A stretch of DNA of 64,000 bases, from assembly GCF_949628265.1 (NCBI RefSeq), contig NC_088789.1:23305883-23369882 (forward strand), in the 5' to 3' direction. This stretch comes from Cloeon dipterum (Eukaryota > Arthropoda > Insecta > Ephemeroptera > Baetidae). The translations under genes and the position numbers were made by a program. A model generated the notes under the pieces. The model was not told the origin of the DNA and did not search any database. It saw nothing but the letters and a program-made list of their open reading frames with translations. Below, in pieces: positions 1-11,976 of this stretch (its first letter is position 1; every line of letters starts with the position of its first letter).

Positions 1-590
1 GTTTTTTACATTTTGCCCGACCCACCTGGGTTTTATCGGGGGGTAATATGTTTTTTTTTTGTTTTAAGGTTATTTTAGATTTGCTTTTTTAAGAAACGAA
101 TCATTCATTACCCATACCCAAGGCTTGCCAATTTTGCTATGCGCAAAAATGAAGCATTACCTTTTTTACGTTAAAAAAACAGCCAAACATTTTTTTTATT
201 TTTCCGCATTTTTTCAATTTTTATTTTGAAAATATTGGAGCCTTTGGTAAATTAGTGGGTTTTTTAGCCTGAAAAAAAAACCGCAAAAACCTGGGGCGTT
301 TAAAACCGGGTGGGGAAAATTTGAAACCCTGTTTGTCAATGATTTTTTTGCTTAATTTTGATTCCTCTCATCAGTCGTAGTGATCTATCCTACAGTGTGA
401 GAATTTTAAGAGTTGTTGCTATTCTTGAAAGGCTAGGTTTTTTATTATAGCTCAGGTAATTCATTTATTTTAAAGTTCAGACTATTTTGCTAAATAAAAT
501 ACAATACATATTTTTTAAAGAGTTAGATAAAAACATATCTTTTCTGGCCACAACGGAAATATTTCGCTTTTCATTCAATTTCTAACCATT
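1..590. other. Left edge, non-coding
   Basis: AT-rich DNA with long homopolymer runs and no convincing open frame. The first 300 bases are dominated by T-, A- and G-runs and look of lower quality than the rest, as near a contig end. A pyrimidine-rich tract ending in a splice-acceptor-like CAG at about 600 suggests this is intron of the MSL1 gene. Confidence 0.5.
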
Positions 591-2249
591 ATGTTTCACA
601 GTCCCGCGCAAAGTGGCGAATCTGCAATGAAGTCTGCTGAGAATACAGAAATGCTGGCAAGACGGTCAAAACCGTGCTTGACGAGAAGAAAAGCTAGCGA
701 ATCGACAGGTAATCGTATTCTTTTACGTTAAATACACTAATTTGTAACCAAAACCTGCAGAGGGCTCAACCGCAAAGACACGGAGCGCGCCCATAGCCAC
801 GAAAAAGAGACTGTATGTGCCAGGCACACCTGATATGAGTCTGTGGGACATCATAAATAGTCCAGAGAAGAAGGTTAAAAGCGAAAAAGTCGTAAATAAT
901 AACAGCACAACGAATCAGCCGCAGGAATTAAGCCAAATTGAACTAGAGGTGAAGAATTTGGGAATGTCCTGTGCATCATTGTTACTCATGACAAAAAAAT
1001 CAGGTTCCGACGTGGAGGATAAAACACTACACAAGCTGCTACTCAATGGAAGGCACAGAAAATCTTGACGACGAGGTGTTCTTGAAAAGACACCAGCGTC
1101 TCGAGCTTGATGAAAAGAGAAGAAAAAGGTTTGTGTGAAATCCTGTTATTTCAAAAGAAATTAATTTTGCCTCTTTAGGTGGGACATCCAGAGATTGAGA
1201 GAACAGCGCCAGTACGAAAAGCTCAAACAAAAGCAATTTTCTCAAATACAAGCTGCACCCATCCCGACCAATAGAAGGTCGAAGCAGGCGAGCAAAGAGG
1301 CGCCAACTGTCCAGGAACCAGAGGCCCTTTGGCCAAGCATCGAAAGTATTCAGTTCATTGAAGTCACAAAATATTTACCTTTGGTTGCATTTGGCTCTCC
1401 TGTACCGCACATAACTGCAAGGTGAGGCTTAATTATGATATAATTTTATCAGATTTAGATATTTTTAATGTGTAGTCAGTTTATTAGAATTTGCAGCGCA
1501 CCTTTGAATATTCTTGAATAAGTTTGTTTTCTGTCTATTCATTTTGAAGGAACATTTTAAAAGGTGATTTGTTTATTATGGAAAATGATTTTTTATTCAA
1601 TTTTGGTGGAAGTTTCTTTAATTGTGTTTTGAGTGATTTCTGGACAATTGGACAAACTTTGAAGGTTAATCCATCTACTGCAAAAAAAATCAATTTAATG
1701 CAGGCCCTGTATCTTTTAAAAAACTAAATCGCACCTCAATAAACTACACATTCTCACAAAAATTATTTTCAAAACTATTAAATTTTTTAATTTTGTAGCA
1801 ATTTGACACAATTTTTTTTGTCCAAAAGAAGGAGCTGAGAAATATAGTAGGAAAATATCCTCAAATCATTGACGAGCTTAGAGCCTTTCCTAAAGCTGGA
1901 AGAGGAATACATCAAAATATTTGTCTCTATGATTAAAGTTAATCACTGTCAATGAAGTTGTTAATATTATTTCTTTTGAGAAATTTTAATCGCGGTTGTG
2001 ATTTGCAGTGATTTTGAGCTCCCATGGAGCTTCAGAGAGCCAGAGCAAAAAGAGGAGGACGACAAGCCAAAGCGCAGAAGGTCAGCATTCGCATCGACCT
2101 TGTCAGCTACCCCTTCCCCGCAGCCTGCCAATACAAGGCAAAGGGCTGTTTCTTCCCCCTCAACGTCAGCTGTGAACTTGCGAAGCAGCAGACGCAGTAC
2201 AACTGCTGTCATGGCACCTGAACCAAGAAGAACTTCAAGAAGGCGATGA
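591..2249 (+). CDS. MSL1: MSL1 (male-specific lethal 1 homologue), PEHE domain; 5' end probably missing
   Basis: Scaffold of the MSL histone H4K16 acetyltransferase complex in the nucleus; its PEHE domain binds MOF and MSL3. Exons: 591-708, 761-948, 1004-1128, 1179-1421, 2009-2249 (304 codons if ATG 591 is used, frame intact). Seen: the PEHE region at about residues 103-231, including MEGTENLDDEVFLKRHQRL, EKRRKRWDIQRLREQR, YLPLVAFGSPVP and DFELPW, all matching the order known in animal MSL1. A basic Ser/Arg-rich tail with KPKRRR follows. The 55-nt intron 949-1003 is needed to join VPTWRIKHY to the upstream frame; the next intron is 50 nt. The coiled coil that MSL1 normally carries N-terminally (MSL2 binding) is absent, and ATG 591 lies inside a typical splice-acceptor context (TTTCACAG), so the true start is probably in an upstream exon. 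Confidence 0.9.
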
Positions 2250-3274
2250 AGCACGGTGGTATAAATTTTAAAAAACACGAAATGTTCTTGCCTTAAAACC
2301 ATTCTTTGTGAGGTGATCACTTTTCAATTTGGCGTGGATACGTGTTGTTATTTTCAAGTCATGAATTACATGGAAAATTAATGTGATTTTAGTTGCTGTG
2401 TCAAAATTGCAGTTCGGGACGTTGGAATTTATTTTGATTTGGCATTGGCTGGACTAAATTTTGCATGCTGTATCTAAGGTCTCTAAGACCTATAGAAATT
2501 TTATTTTATTCGCAAAATCCAGCCATGCCTGCTGTTTAAATATTTATTTGGTGCTTGAAAAGTTTATTTTTGTTGTTACTACGCACTCTCTTGTTTAAGA
2601 GGGATAAAAGGGAAAGATATTTCGTGTGAAATCACGTTTTTTAGTTTTTCCATGTATAACATGGCATTGGAAATAGTCACATGGTTTGATTTGCCGTCAA
2701 AAGGCGGTGCAAATTGAAAATGTCCAGTGAAAGACTCACACGGGCCATGAGTCTCGTTGCGAGCAGAGAGGTCTAGCAGGTTTTAAGTTTCTTTCCCGAC
2801 CATTGCATTGATATTCAGCCACCTAGAGGCAGTCAGCACTTTTAGCTGCTTTGGTTCTGATCTGTTAGCATCATTATAAAATAGAATTGCATAACATAAC
2901 ACAGGCCATGTACCGGACCTTCAGAGCCACTTTTTGGCCAGTCTCTGCTCTCTTGGGCATTCCAGCTAACGCGAGGTTCACAGAATCATGGCCGCAGTAC
3001 AATCACCCTAATCAGAAAATAAGTCATTGCGGAGCATTAGCGGAAATGCCAAGCAGTTTTACTGTTATTCTGTGATCAAGTTCTGTATAACGTCTTTAGG
3101 AGTTTCCATAGTTGTACATTTCAATGGTGTCAAAAATAGGCTTTTAATTATTTATTGCCAAATCTTTAATTTTTGGTCAACCCCCACCCTATCAGTGTGT
3201 TTAATAGGAAAGATGCTGGTTTTAGATTAAAAAGAGACAACCATGTACAAAGTTTATTCAACCGTATTATTATT
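2250..3274. other. Convergent 3' region between MSL1 and SHQ1
   Basis: MSL1 3' UTR and spacer. No coding signal beyond short chance frames. A reverse-strand AATAAA at 3253-3258, about 17 bases past the SHQ1 stop codon, is a likely SHQ1 poly(A) signal. Confidence 0.6.
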
Positions 3275-5377
3275 TTATTCCACCTTAGTCTCCGACATAG
3301 AGCTTTCAGTGGGTTCTTCCTCGCTGCTCTCACTTGAATCCTCACTGTCTGTTTCCCATTCAGAGTCATCGTCTGTATCATCAGAGTCCTCCTCAACGCA
3401 TCTGACGTTTAGACTAGTTTTCAGCTGCTTGGTCAGGTTGTCCAGGGCGTTTTCTTCTTCCAAGGTTATCCGCCCTGCGGTCTCCAACTCTTCCAGATCC
3501 CAGCCAATGTCATCCTTTTTAGGATTGTGCTGAAGGAATGTCCGGTTATTAACAATTTATTAATAAATTAGAAAATGTTTTACCTTTGCTAATGAGTCAG
3601 CAAGTTTGGACAGCACTTCATCGGATAAGGTTTGGGTCCAGAGAGAATATGGCTCCAAATACAGCTGAGTGTGAATGTGGTAACCTTCACAGTTTGCGAA
3701 ATTCTTCATCAGGTCCAAGAGGCACTTGATCACAGCAATTCGTCCTGGAAAGACAGAGTTTAGAATTAATTAATCTTGCAAGCTAAAAATAACCCAACTA
3801 AACACTACATAAACACTCTGATTTATGTGTGCTCCCCCTATCAAGATATAATAAAAATTTACCATTTTTTAAAATAGTGATAGTCAGCTCCATTGCAGCA
3901 TTTGCTAGCTTCCAGTTTCTGTATAGAGGTATGCAAAGAGCTCTTCTCATGCAGGACAAAGTCAATTTCTGCACTGAAGTAAATTTTCTAAGCCAGCTGA
4001 ACGTTGCACTGAGCCTTCGTATCGATCTAGCACTCTCGAAACTGAGATCACCTGCAAAAATATTATTAGTTGGTCTTAAATATTTTATTAAGTTGTTTTC
4101 AAACCTTGGGTTGTAATTTGTTCATGTGCCCAGCAGAACACAATTTCAGCCAGGCCCAAAAGTGCTGATTTCTGCTCATCTTGAGTCAGCTTCAAGATTT
4201 CTAGCTTAGGCAGTCTAAGAAGCTGTTCCTGCTCACTGGCAATGAATTCTGCGACAATTTTAATTAATCGTTAAGAGGCTTGTTCAAGTTCAATATTTAC
4301 CATCAGACTTTGGAACCAAGCCCTTCTTGTCTGCAAGCAAGGGCAAAATCAATTCCTCCTCTTCAGCCCAGTCTGCGAGGTAGTGATCTTGGCTGAAGTG
4401 CTTGTTTTCCCAGGTTTCCTGTAGTTTTTCCCGTTCTGATGAAGGTGTGTCATCAGGTGATTGCAGGTCCATTAACTCTGGCAGATCAGCCTGCGAAAAA
4501 AAATCAATTAGACTCTACTTATTTTATTGCAGTCATTTTCTCGAGTAGAAAAAATTCTTTCGGCAGCCATAATTCAATCTCTTGCAAGGTGAAATTGAAA
4601 CCACATAATTTTTGGCAATGATAGAATAATTATAGAGGGCAGTTTTATGACAGTCACAAGAAAAAATATTCTCTAGTGAGGATTTGAACATTAGTTAATT
4701 GTGTATGCATCAATTTACCTCCCTGTGCCTTAGAACTCCGCACTTCTGGTGTGCGAAACCATATTGAGGAAGAAGCAGAGAGTCATCAAGAGATCCCTCC
4801 TCAATTTCTTGATCAATGTACCAATCGAAATCCAACAGCTCTTGTGATACATTTGGTTCTCCTGTAAAATATTCCCATTCCCAACTAAGATCAAAACATA
4901 AAAAAAACGAATGAAATTTACATACCTAAGACTTCTATTTTAGGAATAGCTTTTCCTGACGGAGTTTGTATTAAAATATTAGTCATTTTTAAATTTTCAA
5001 AATGCTGTCCTTTGTTGCATTTGGACAGCGTGACAACATAGTCTCCGGAGTCGACGTCAAAATACCCTTTGGATTTGCCATCCTCGATCACAGGGCCTGG
5101 CAGATGCAGCCTAAAAATTTGCATACTCGTTAAAACTCTCCAAAATGTAGTTAAGTCAAGAAAATGTCAAATTTTTTTCTTTCAAAACGTACCTTAAATA
5201 GAACGGCGAGGCAGAGAAGCACACGATATTCTCGTCCACGTTTATTTCAGATTCGTTGACATCCGTGTAAGGCGCATGAATTCGGAATACTAAACTCTCC
5301 TCGGTTTGCTCAACTTGATATCTAGGCGTGATCATCGTGGTATTTAGAATATGTGAATTATTCCTAAACAATTTCAC
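3275..5377 (-). CDS. SHQ1: SHQ1, H/ACA ribonucleoprotein assembly factor
   Basis: Chaperone that holds dyskerin/NAP57 before it enters H/ACA snoRNPs and telomerase RNP. Eight exons in minus order: 5377-5193, 5110-4926, 4861-4719, 4490-4301, 4248-4105, 4051-3863, 3744-3584, 3529-3275, giving 483 codons with the frame kept throughout. The N-terminal CS/p23-like domain (about residues 15-110) opens with MITPRYQVEQTEESLVFRI. The SHQ1-specific helical domain follows, with FDWYIDQ, YGFAHQKCGVLRHR, DHYLADW, SARSIRRLSATFSWLRKF and RIAVIKCLLDL in family order. The C-terminus (about 430-483) is a Ser/Asp/Glu-rich tail, also common in the family. ATG 5377 is chosen because it gives a complete CS domain; a second ATG 14 codons on (the M of MITPRY) would also fit. 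The start is head-to-head with the BTB gene, 562 bases apart. Confidence 0.95.
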
Positions 5378-5938
5378 ATGGCAGCAAATTTTAGTCCTTC
5401 ACTAAACAAAACAACTAAGGAACTATGTCTCCCGTACTCGTGCTCCCTCTCCGCTTTATTGTCTGTGTGCCTCGTGCTCGTGTGCTGTGTACGGGACACG
5501 CCCCCTTATCCCTTATTGCTATTTTCGCCGCAAGGGGCCTCCGTAGTGACTGCGATTTGCGAGTTGCATAACCTTGGCAGCAGATGGCGACTGTCATTTC
5601 AGGGATATAGGAAGAAAACAATCGTTCGGCTATAAATTTCATTATATTTTGTCTCGTTTCCGTAAATAAACATACAAGAGCGGCTGCTAACAACAGAAAT
5701 ACACTTAAAGGTAATCGGCGAGAGCTGGAGTTGTCGGCCGGCACCGCCCGGCTCTCGCGGGCGGCGACGGTTCGCCTGCTGTGCGGGGATTAATATCGAC
5801 TAAAGGTCACGGCATTCATTTTGATAGACCACGGGCGAAATTTTGTGCACGTCAATGAACCGACCCTAATTAGACGATATCGGCGCGATTGATTACTAAT
5901 TTCGCTATGTTTGTTTCAGGCGGCCGCCTTTAAAAACC
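5378..5938. promoter_or_regulatory. Divergent promoter region, SHQ1 / BTB gene
   Basis: Spacer between the SHQ1 start codon (minus) and the BTB start codon (plus). It is GC-richer around 5710-5790. A likely splice acceptor (TTTGTTTCAG, ending at 5919) precedes the BTB start by 19 bases, so the BTB gene has an upstream 5' UTR exon here or further left. No clear TATA box. Sharing of promoter elements is inferred from spacing only. Confidence 0.5.
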
Positions 5939-8900
5939 ATGTCTACTGCCCAACAGTTTTGCTTGAGATGGAATAATCATCAGCCGAACTTTGTAACCGT
6001 GTTTAGTTCCTTGTTACACAGCCAGGCCCTCACAGACGTCACACTTGCTGCCGATGGACAGCAAATAGAAGCTCACAAACTTGTGCTTTCAGCTTGCAGT
6101 ACTTATTTCCAGGTCGATTATTTAGCCTTTGATTGTTTTGGTTATTTAATTTGAATTATTTCTTTAATTTCAGGCGCTTTTTACTTCATACAGTGGTCAT
6201 CAGCATCCTATTGTGATACTGAAAGATGTCACTTTCAGAGACCTTCGAACTATGGTAGATTTTATGTACTCGGGAGAAGTGCACGTTACCCAAGAACAAC
6301 TTCCTTCAATTATTAAGGTATCGAAACATGGGATTTGTCTTGGAATTGGTTAAAACTTAGCTCCATCTGTAGACGGCTGAGATGCTGAAAGTGAAAGGAC
6401 TCGCTGAGGGCCAGGATATGTCTCACGTGGACAAATCACAGGTAATAATATGAAATCTGGATACTATCCAGTTTACGGTTAACTGCATTGCAATAATGAG
6501 TGTATTTCCTGAACTAGATTTTTTGTTGCATCAAATTGTGAAAAATTTCAATGGGCCAATCAATTGCAAGTGGACACTTTTTTAATATTTACTCCTGCTT
6601 CTTTTACTCAGAATCGTATATTATTTTATTTTATTTTATTTCATTTTAATGGTCCAGAATAAGACTAAAAAACCTTTCATTACTGAAAAACAGTAAGGAA
6701 ACACATTCTAATTGCAAAGGACACGCAGCTCTCCACGGAATCGTCGCGGCTGTCGTGCGAGGCGCTGGGTGCGTCCACGGAGTCCCACCAGACCTGGAGC
6801 TCTGAAAGGCGAAGTCCCTCGCCGTCGATTTCCCCCTCGGCCGCCTCGAGACGCAAGAGGATGCGAAAGTCGTCGACGGGCTCCACGTCCGGCTCAGGGG
6901 TGGCAGAGCGAGTGTCGGACCACCAGAGCGAAGTTGCATATCCCCACCACTCGCCTCGGCTGGAGCAGCAGGGCTCGGCGCAGATGAACCTGTCGACGGA
7001 CATGTCCGAGCGGAGCATACGGGAGCAGGCGAGCACCGACTCGGAAATCCAGAACTGCTCGCAGGATAGCGGGAACGAGCAGATGCCTTTATCCATGGTA
7101 GCGAGCATTCGCGTCCTCAGGTCAGTTGTTAATTTTCTGCTGTCTCGGTTCAGGTCCACCCTGGCGTGCAGCAGCAGCAACAGCAGCACCCGAGCAGGGC
7201 CGTCGAGGAGGTGCCCAGCCCCCTGATGGAGCCCAGCGCGGCCCACCACTACTCCCCCCTCAGCGCGTCAGCTGGTGAGACACACTCCTTTTCCTCCTCC
7301 CCCTTTTCACCTTTTTTTATATTTTTGAGGGCGTTTGTGGATATTGATTTGATTAACCAGCAAGTGTTTCTCTGTGCTTTCTATCTCTTGTGTCTGTTCT
7401 CGAAACGAAATTCAGTCAAATCAGTGTACTTGATAACTCTTTACTTGGAAAGGAACTGGAATTGGGTGGTTAACCAGCAAGTTTTTTCTCTTCCAATAGA
7501 TTCTTGTTTTTTTCCTTGCAAATTTGCTGCGGCGGGGGATGGATGGCGTTCAGTCAGAGGCACTTGCTGGGTAACATCAATTCTGTTTCTGGCAGGGCAC
7601 CAATTTCGGATGTGAAAGCATTCTGTACTCGCAATTGGCCAAGCTAATTTAGCATTTTCAGGGTTTGCTCACTGCATTCTGAAGCAATTTCTCTCGTGCA
7701 ATTTTTTCTGTAAAAAATCTTGGATTTTTTAACGTAGAAGTCCTGTAAAAATTATTTTGTATGCTGATTTTAAATTATTTTGCTGGAAAAGGAAGCATCC
7801 AGCCAGTATTTTTTTTAATAGTCACAAAGACATGATTTTAATCTCTAGATTTTTGTATTGTGGCAGTTTTAGACCGTTTTGGAGTGCATATATGATAATA
7901 TTGATGTGTCAAAAGCAGGGTTTGCCAATTTTTCTATGCACCACTGGTTATTTCGCATTAAACTAGTCAGACAACCACTAATTTCTTTTCGTAATATAAT
8001 TACTGAAAAGATTATATTTTGTGCCACAAAAGATATATAGAGTATGTACAATTCAATTAAAATGTTAGTAAAGACATAATTTTTTAAAAATCAGTGACAG
8101 AAAATCTTTATTTTTGCAAAATGCAGTGGGGTTTACTGAAAGAGATAAAACTCGTTTGTCTGCGAACTCTTTCAAACGTTTAAAAATTGCGTAAATTGTG
8201 CGCATTAGGCACTGAAAAAATAAAAGATTTTATTTAATTCAAAATCTTACCAAGAATCATGATTCATTTCGATAAGAAATAAAAAGAAGAGAAAAAATGT
8301 CTAAATATATTTGATTTACAGGCCTTTTTTCTATGTAGAGAATTTTAAGTATGTGGTGAGCTTGCAATAAAATTCTATCAGAAAACGTTTGTTAAGAAAT
8401 TTTTCAAGTTAATGCCAGAGCCAATTGCGATCGGAACGAGAGTCGAGTTCACGGTGCAGAATGCTTGCCGAACGCAAATGAAAGTCGAGTCGCTGATCAT
8501 GCCCGTCTAATGTAGGCTTCCAATGGGACCCGAGCCACAGCAGCGTGTACTACCCCCGCTACCCGCACCCCTCGTGTTCGTTCATCAACACCGGCCCCCC
8601 GACCATATCTCCGGACGCGCTGCGGCACAACGTGGTGCCCGCGTTCCAGCCGAAGCGGCAGTCGCCGTGCAGCATCAACATCCCGTCGGTGTCGCAGGCG
8701 AGCCCGGCGCCTTCGACGCCGTCGCCATCGGCGCCGCCGGCTGCGACGCCGCCGACGTCGCCGAGTCCGACGGTGCGGCGCAAGCGGACGGACACGCAGC
8801 GCGACGAGAATTTTCTGCAAGCCCTGGAGGCAGTGCGAACCGGCGGAATCGGATTCTGCAAGGCGGCTCGCATGTATGGCGTCAACAATCGGACGCTGTG

Positions 8901-9249
8901 GCTCGAGTACCGCCGCCGGGGCTATCCGATCACGCGTCCGAGCCTGAAGCCGCGGGCCACCACGCCGCAGGAGTACCAGTACCCGACGGTCGTGATGAAG
9001 AAGGAGCCGGGCGACTCGAGCTGCAGCAACGACGATTCGACCTTGGGTGAGGGCACCTCCTCCATGCCCCCCACCCCCGAGCAGCAGCAGCAGCAGCAAC
9101 AACAGCCGCCCCCGCAACAGCAGCAACAGCCGCCGCCCCCGCAGCCCCAACAGCAGCAGCAGCAGCAGGCGGTGAGCCAGAACCAGGTCGCCTACCAGCA
9201 GGCCACGCCGGCCGAAGTCATGTTTCTGCAGTCCAGCGACATTTTCTGA
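5939..9249 (+). CDS. BTB-pipsqueak transcription factor (psq isoform)
   Basis: Nuclear DNA-binding regulator of the insect BTB (ttk/bab/psq-like) group. Exons: 5939-6112, 6174-6317, 6373-6441, 6720-7097, 7154-7274, 8516-9249; 539 codons, in frame. Residues 1-120 are a BTB domain of the insect type (FCLRWNNHQ, TDVTLAADGQ, AHKLVLSACS, HPIVILKDV, FMYSGEV, AEMLKVKGL), expected to dimerise. A Ser-rich linker with the basic patch RRKRMRK follows. The last exon carries a single pipsqueak helix-turn-helix at about residues 388-432 (RDENFLQALEAVRTGG, CKAARMYGVNNRTLWLEY), then poly-Q/poly-P and a short tail. Intron 7098-7153 is only 56 nt. The exact orthologue is not identified, so no symbol is given. 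The shared exons end in phase 1 at 7274, which also fits the alternative exon at 11977. Confidence 0.88.
7275..8515 (+). other. Intron before the psq terminal exon
   Basis: AT-rich intron of the BTB gene from the GTGAGA donor at 7275 to the TGTAG acceptor at 8515. I see no further coding exon or repeat in it. Confidence 0.6.
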
Positions 9250-11976
9250 CATCCACGCGACAAGAAATAATCCAAGGCGAAGGCCTCGACGTCTCACTCG
9301 CTGAACTTCTACCAGCACTATCCTTTCTACTGAGAGCGGGGTGTTTCGAGGCCAATCGGATCACGCACGTTGGACTGAAGTGATGTTTGAAGGATTGCAA
9401 TTTTTGCGGTGTCGAATCGCTGAACTTACAGCCCCACCCCACGTGGGGAAAACTGCAATTTTTTAGTTGAAGAGCCATGATCGTGTACCAAGTGCTATGG
9501 AGTTATACATATATAAATTACTAAGATTTTTCTCGCGAGCATTTAACAAGGAAACCTGTATGTGCACTAAATTTAATAGCAATTTTCTTTCATCTAACAT
9601 CTTTATTTTTGTGATAATTCACTAAAATATAATTTGGGACCAATCGTGATGATATTTTGGTATGAAAATTCCCCTTGATGAGACGAATCGATTGATCTTT
9701 ACGATAAATTGCTTTGATTGTATTAATACTTCAATTTTATGTCATAATTTTAAACTCGTACAAAAGCTGATTAAATTGGCTATTTTTAAATTTAAAACTT
9801 TTAAAGGCATCAATAATAAAAAATTAAGAAAGGACAGTCATTTCTTTAAAGATCGTTCGATCCAAAAGTCTTGGTAAAGGAGTTTCTGCATACAAAAATT
9901 CATAATGATTGGACCAATTTTGTCAATTTGAAAAAAATAATTAAAATAAAATCCCCAAAAGATGCCATGCTAATTATAGGCTCTGTAAAGTCTGTAACTT
10001 ACGAAAAATTAATCTGCCATTTTTTTATTCTAGATATTATGCAAAATTTGCTTGTAAAATTGGGGATGTTGTACATGGGGTTTTCTTGTAATTTGAATTC
10101 ACTTTTATTTGCTACCAATCATTGAAACCAAACTTCATTCCTAAATGTGAAAACCAGACTAGAGTGGTTCTTGTCATTTATTTTGCAAACAACGTTAAGT
10201 GTCATAAAATCTCAATAATTTTACTAGGAGTAATGTTGCAGAACACGCGGAATAGATTGATTAAAAAACGATAATAATCAGAATTTCTGCTGGCTCAGAG
10301 GTTCGTGTTATTTTGAGAGCTGCGGATTCTTTTTATAGACGAATTGCTTGCTGATGGACCGAATTGGTTCAACAACTGTAAATAATATGCATTACCAGCT
10401 TCATTATACATACGTGTACACTTTCTAACAGACACACACTCGTACTTAAATGTTTAGATTTCGTTTTAGGATGCCATTAGAGAGGTAAAAGAAGTCTATG
10501 AACTATTACGAGACGTAATACAAATAATTATCAATGTGAACTTACCATAGTTGTTGATAAAAAAGGTGATGCACTTGAAGTCTACTTAAATGGCTTAAAT
10601 TAACAATTAGGTGGACCTCATTATTTAAAGTTATACATACAAAAAATATATGTATTCGATGAAACCAGAACGGTAGCTAAAGAATGTATGTTTAGTGCCA
10701 TAATATGCATGCTGATTTTATCATTTTGTAACGTGTAAGCGACGAAGGAACATTTATTCCTTAAATTGATGTATACTAGAAAAAACGTTTCATGTAATCA
10801 CGAGAACTAGTATTCTTAGAGAAAAAAATATCTTGCTATATGATCTGCAATAAATTATGTACGGTCAATAAATGTTGACTACGAGAAATACTGTGTATTT
10901 TTATTTTCCAGCCGCACAGAGGAAACACTTGCTTTTCTAATAATTGGGGAGTAAACTAATAACTAATTCACCAATAATTGGAAAAGTCCATTTGCCTACA
11001 GATGATCTCGCCATGCAATTTTTCGGATGCTTCCACTGTGATTTCAGTTTCTATCTTGTTGCTGTGAATTTTTCTTGGCTTGACTAAAGGACAGTCCAGT
11101 GTGTTTTTTTCAAAAGTTTCAGGGAATAACCGCTCTTTCCCAAAATTGTTTTTAGACGTAAAAAAATACGAAACCGTCTATTTTAAAAATTATAAATATT
11201 AAATAAACCTCGAATTTAACTATAGGTTCTTGTGTGTCTTGCATGAGAAGCCTGAAAATTTATTAAACGGCTAAATTATACAAACAAATCCCTTCAGCAT
11301 ATCTTAAAATGATATTTATACGGAGGATTTTAATTTTAAAATTATATCTACAGAAATAGCGTTATTAATTATATGTTTTTTCATTTCTCTCCATCAGCTC
11401 AAAACTTTTTTATAATTGCATTTATATTATTCTCTTTAGCAGAATGGCTTGAATTTTTCAACAATTTTCTATGGTTTTTGGCAAAATAAAAATATGAAAT
11501 ATACCTGACCTGCTAGTCAAACTCAGATAGTTTAAAAACGTTACCTTGAACCGTGTTAATGAACCATTATTTACAAATATTGTGGAAAATTCTTAAATCT
11601 TAGGGCTTTTCTGGAAAGTAGAAAATAGCACACCGATCTATTCGTATTTTCTAGATAAGTCATATCATCACGGTTGAATGAAAACTGGCTTGAAAATTCT
11701 ATTTTGAAACATTTCCCATGCAAAATACCTTCGGAGCCTTATAACTACCAAACTCTGTAAATTCTACAAAAATTTAATGCTGGTTGCCAAAATCTAAAAC
11801 GTCAAACCTTAGGCTTTTCCCTGTAAGAGCTGGATTTAATCTTAATAAATCGAAGTGCAAGTAGCCTAAAATTGTATATTTATAAACCATCTGCTAGCGA
11901 CTTAAAACTCAAAGGACTTCCTCAAATAATGGCAAAAGAATTAACAAGAATAAATTAATTTTCCCGTTTTCTCTAG
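9250..11976 (+). other. 3' UTR of psq isoform and intron to the alternative terminal exon
   Basis: Non-coding. AATAAA signals at 10849-10854 and 10867-10872 probably end the psq transcript, giving a 3' UTR of about 1.6 kb. From there to 11976 it is AT-rich intron for the other isoform, ending in a pyrimidine-rich acceptor (TTCCCGTTTTCTCTAG). A perfect 12-base palindrome with a CACGTG core lies at 9437-9448. Confidence 0.55.

Noticed and set aside
817-1068. MSL1 exon 2 read through to the stop near 1068
   Set aside because: Reading through loses the conserved VPTWRIKHY...MEGTENLDD block. Removing the 55-nt GT-AG intron 949-1003 restores it in frame.
8497-9318. A 273-codon minus-strand frame over the psq exon
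   Set aside because: It is rich in Leu/Arg from poly-Q and poly-P codons on the plus strand, and the plus-strand frame contains the pipsqueak domain.
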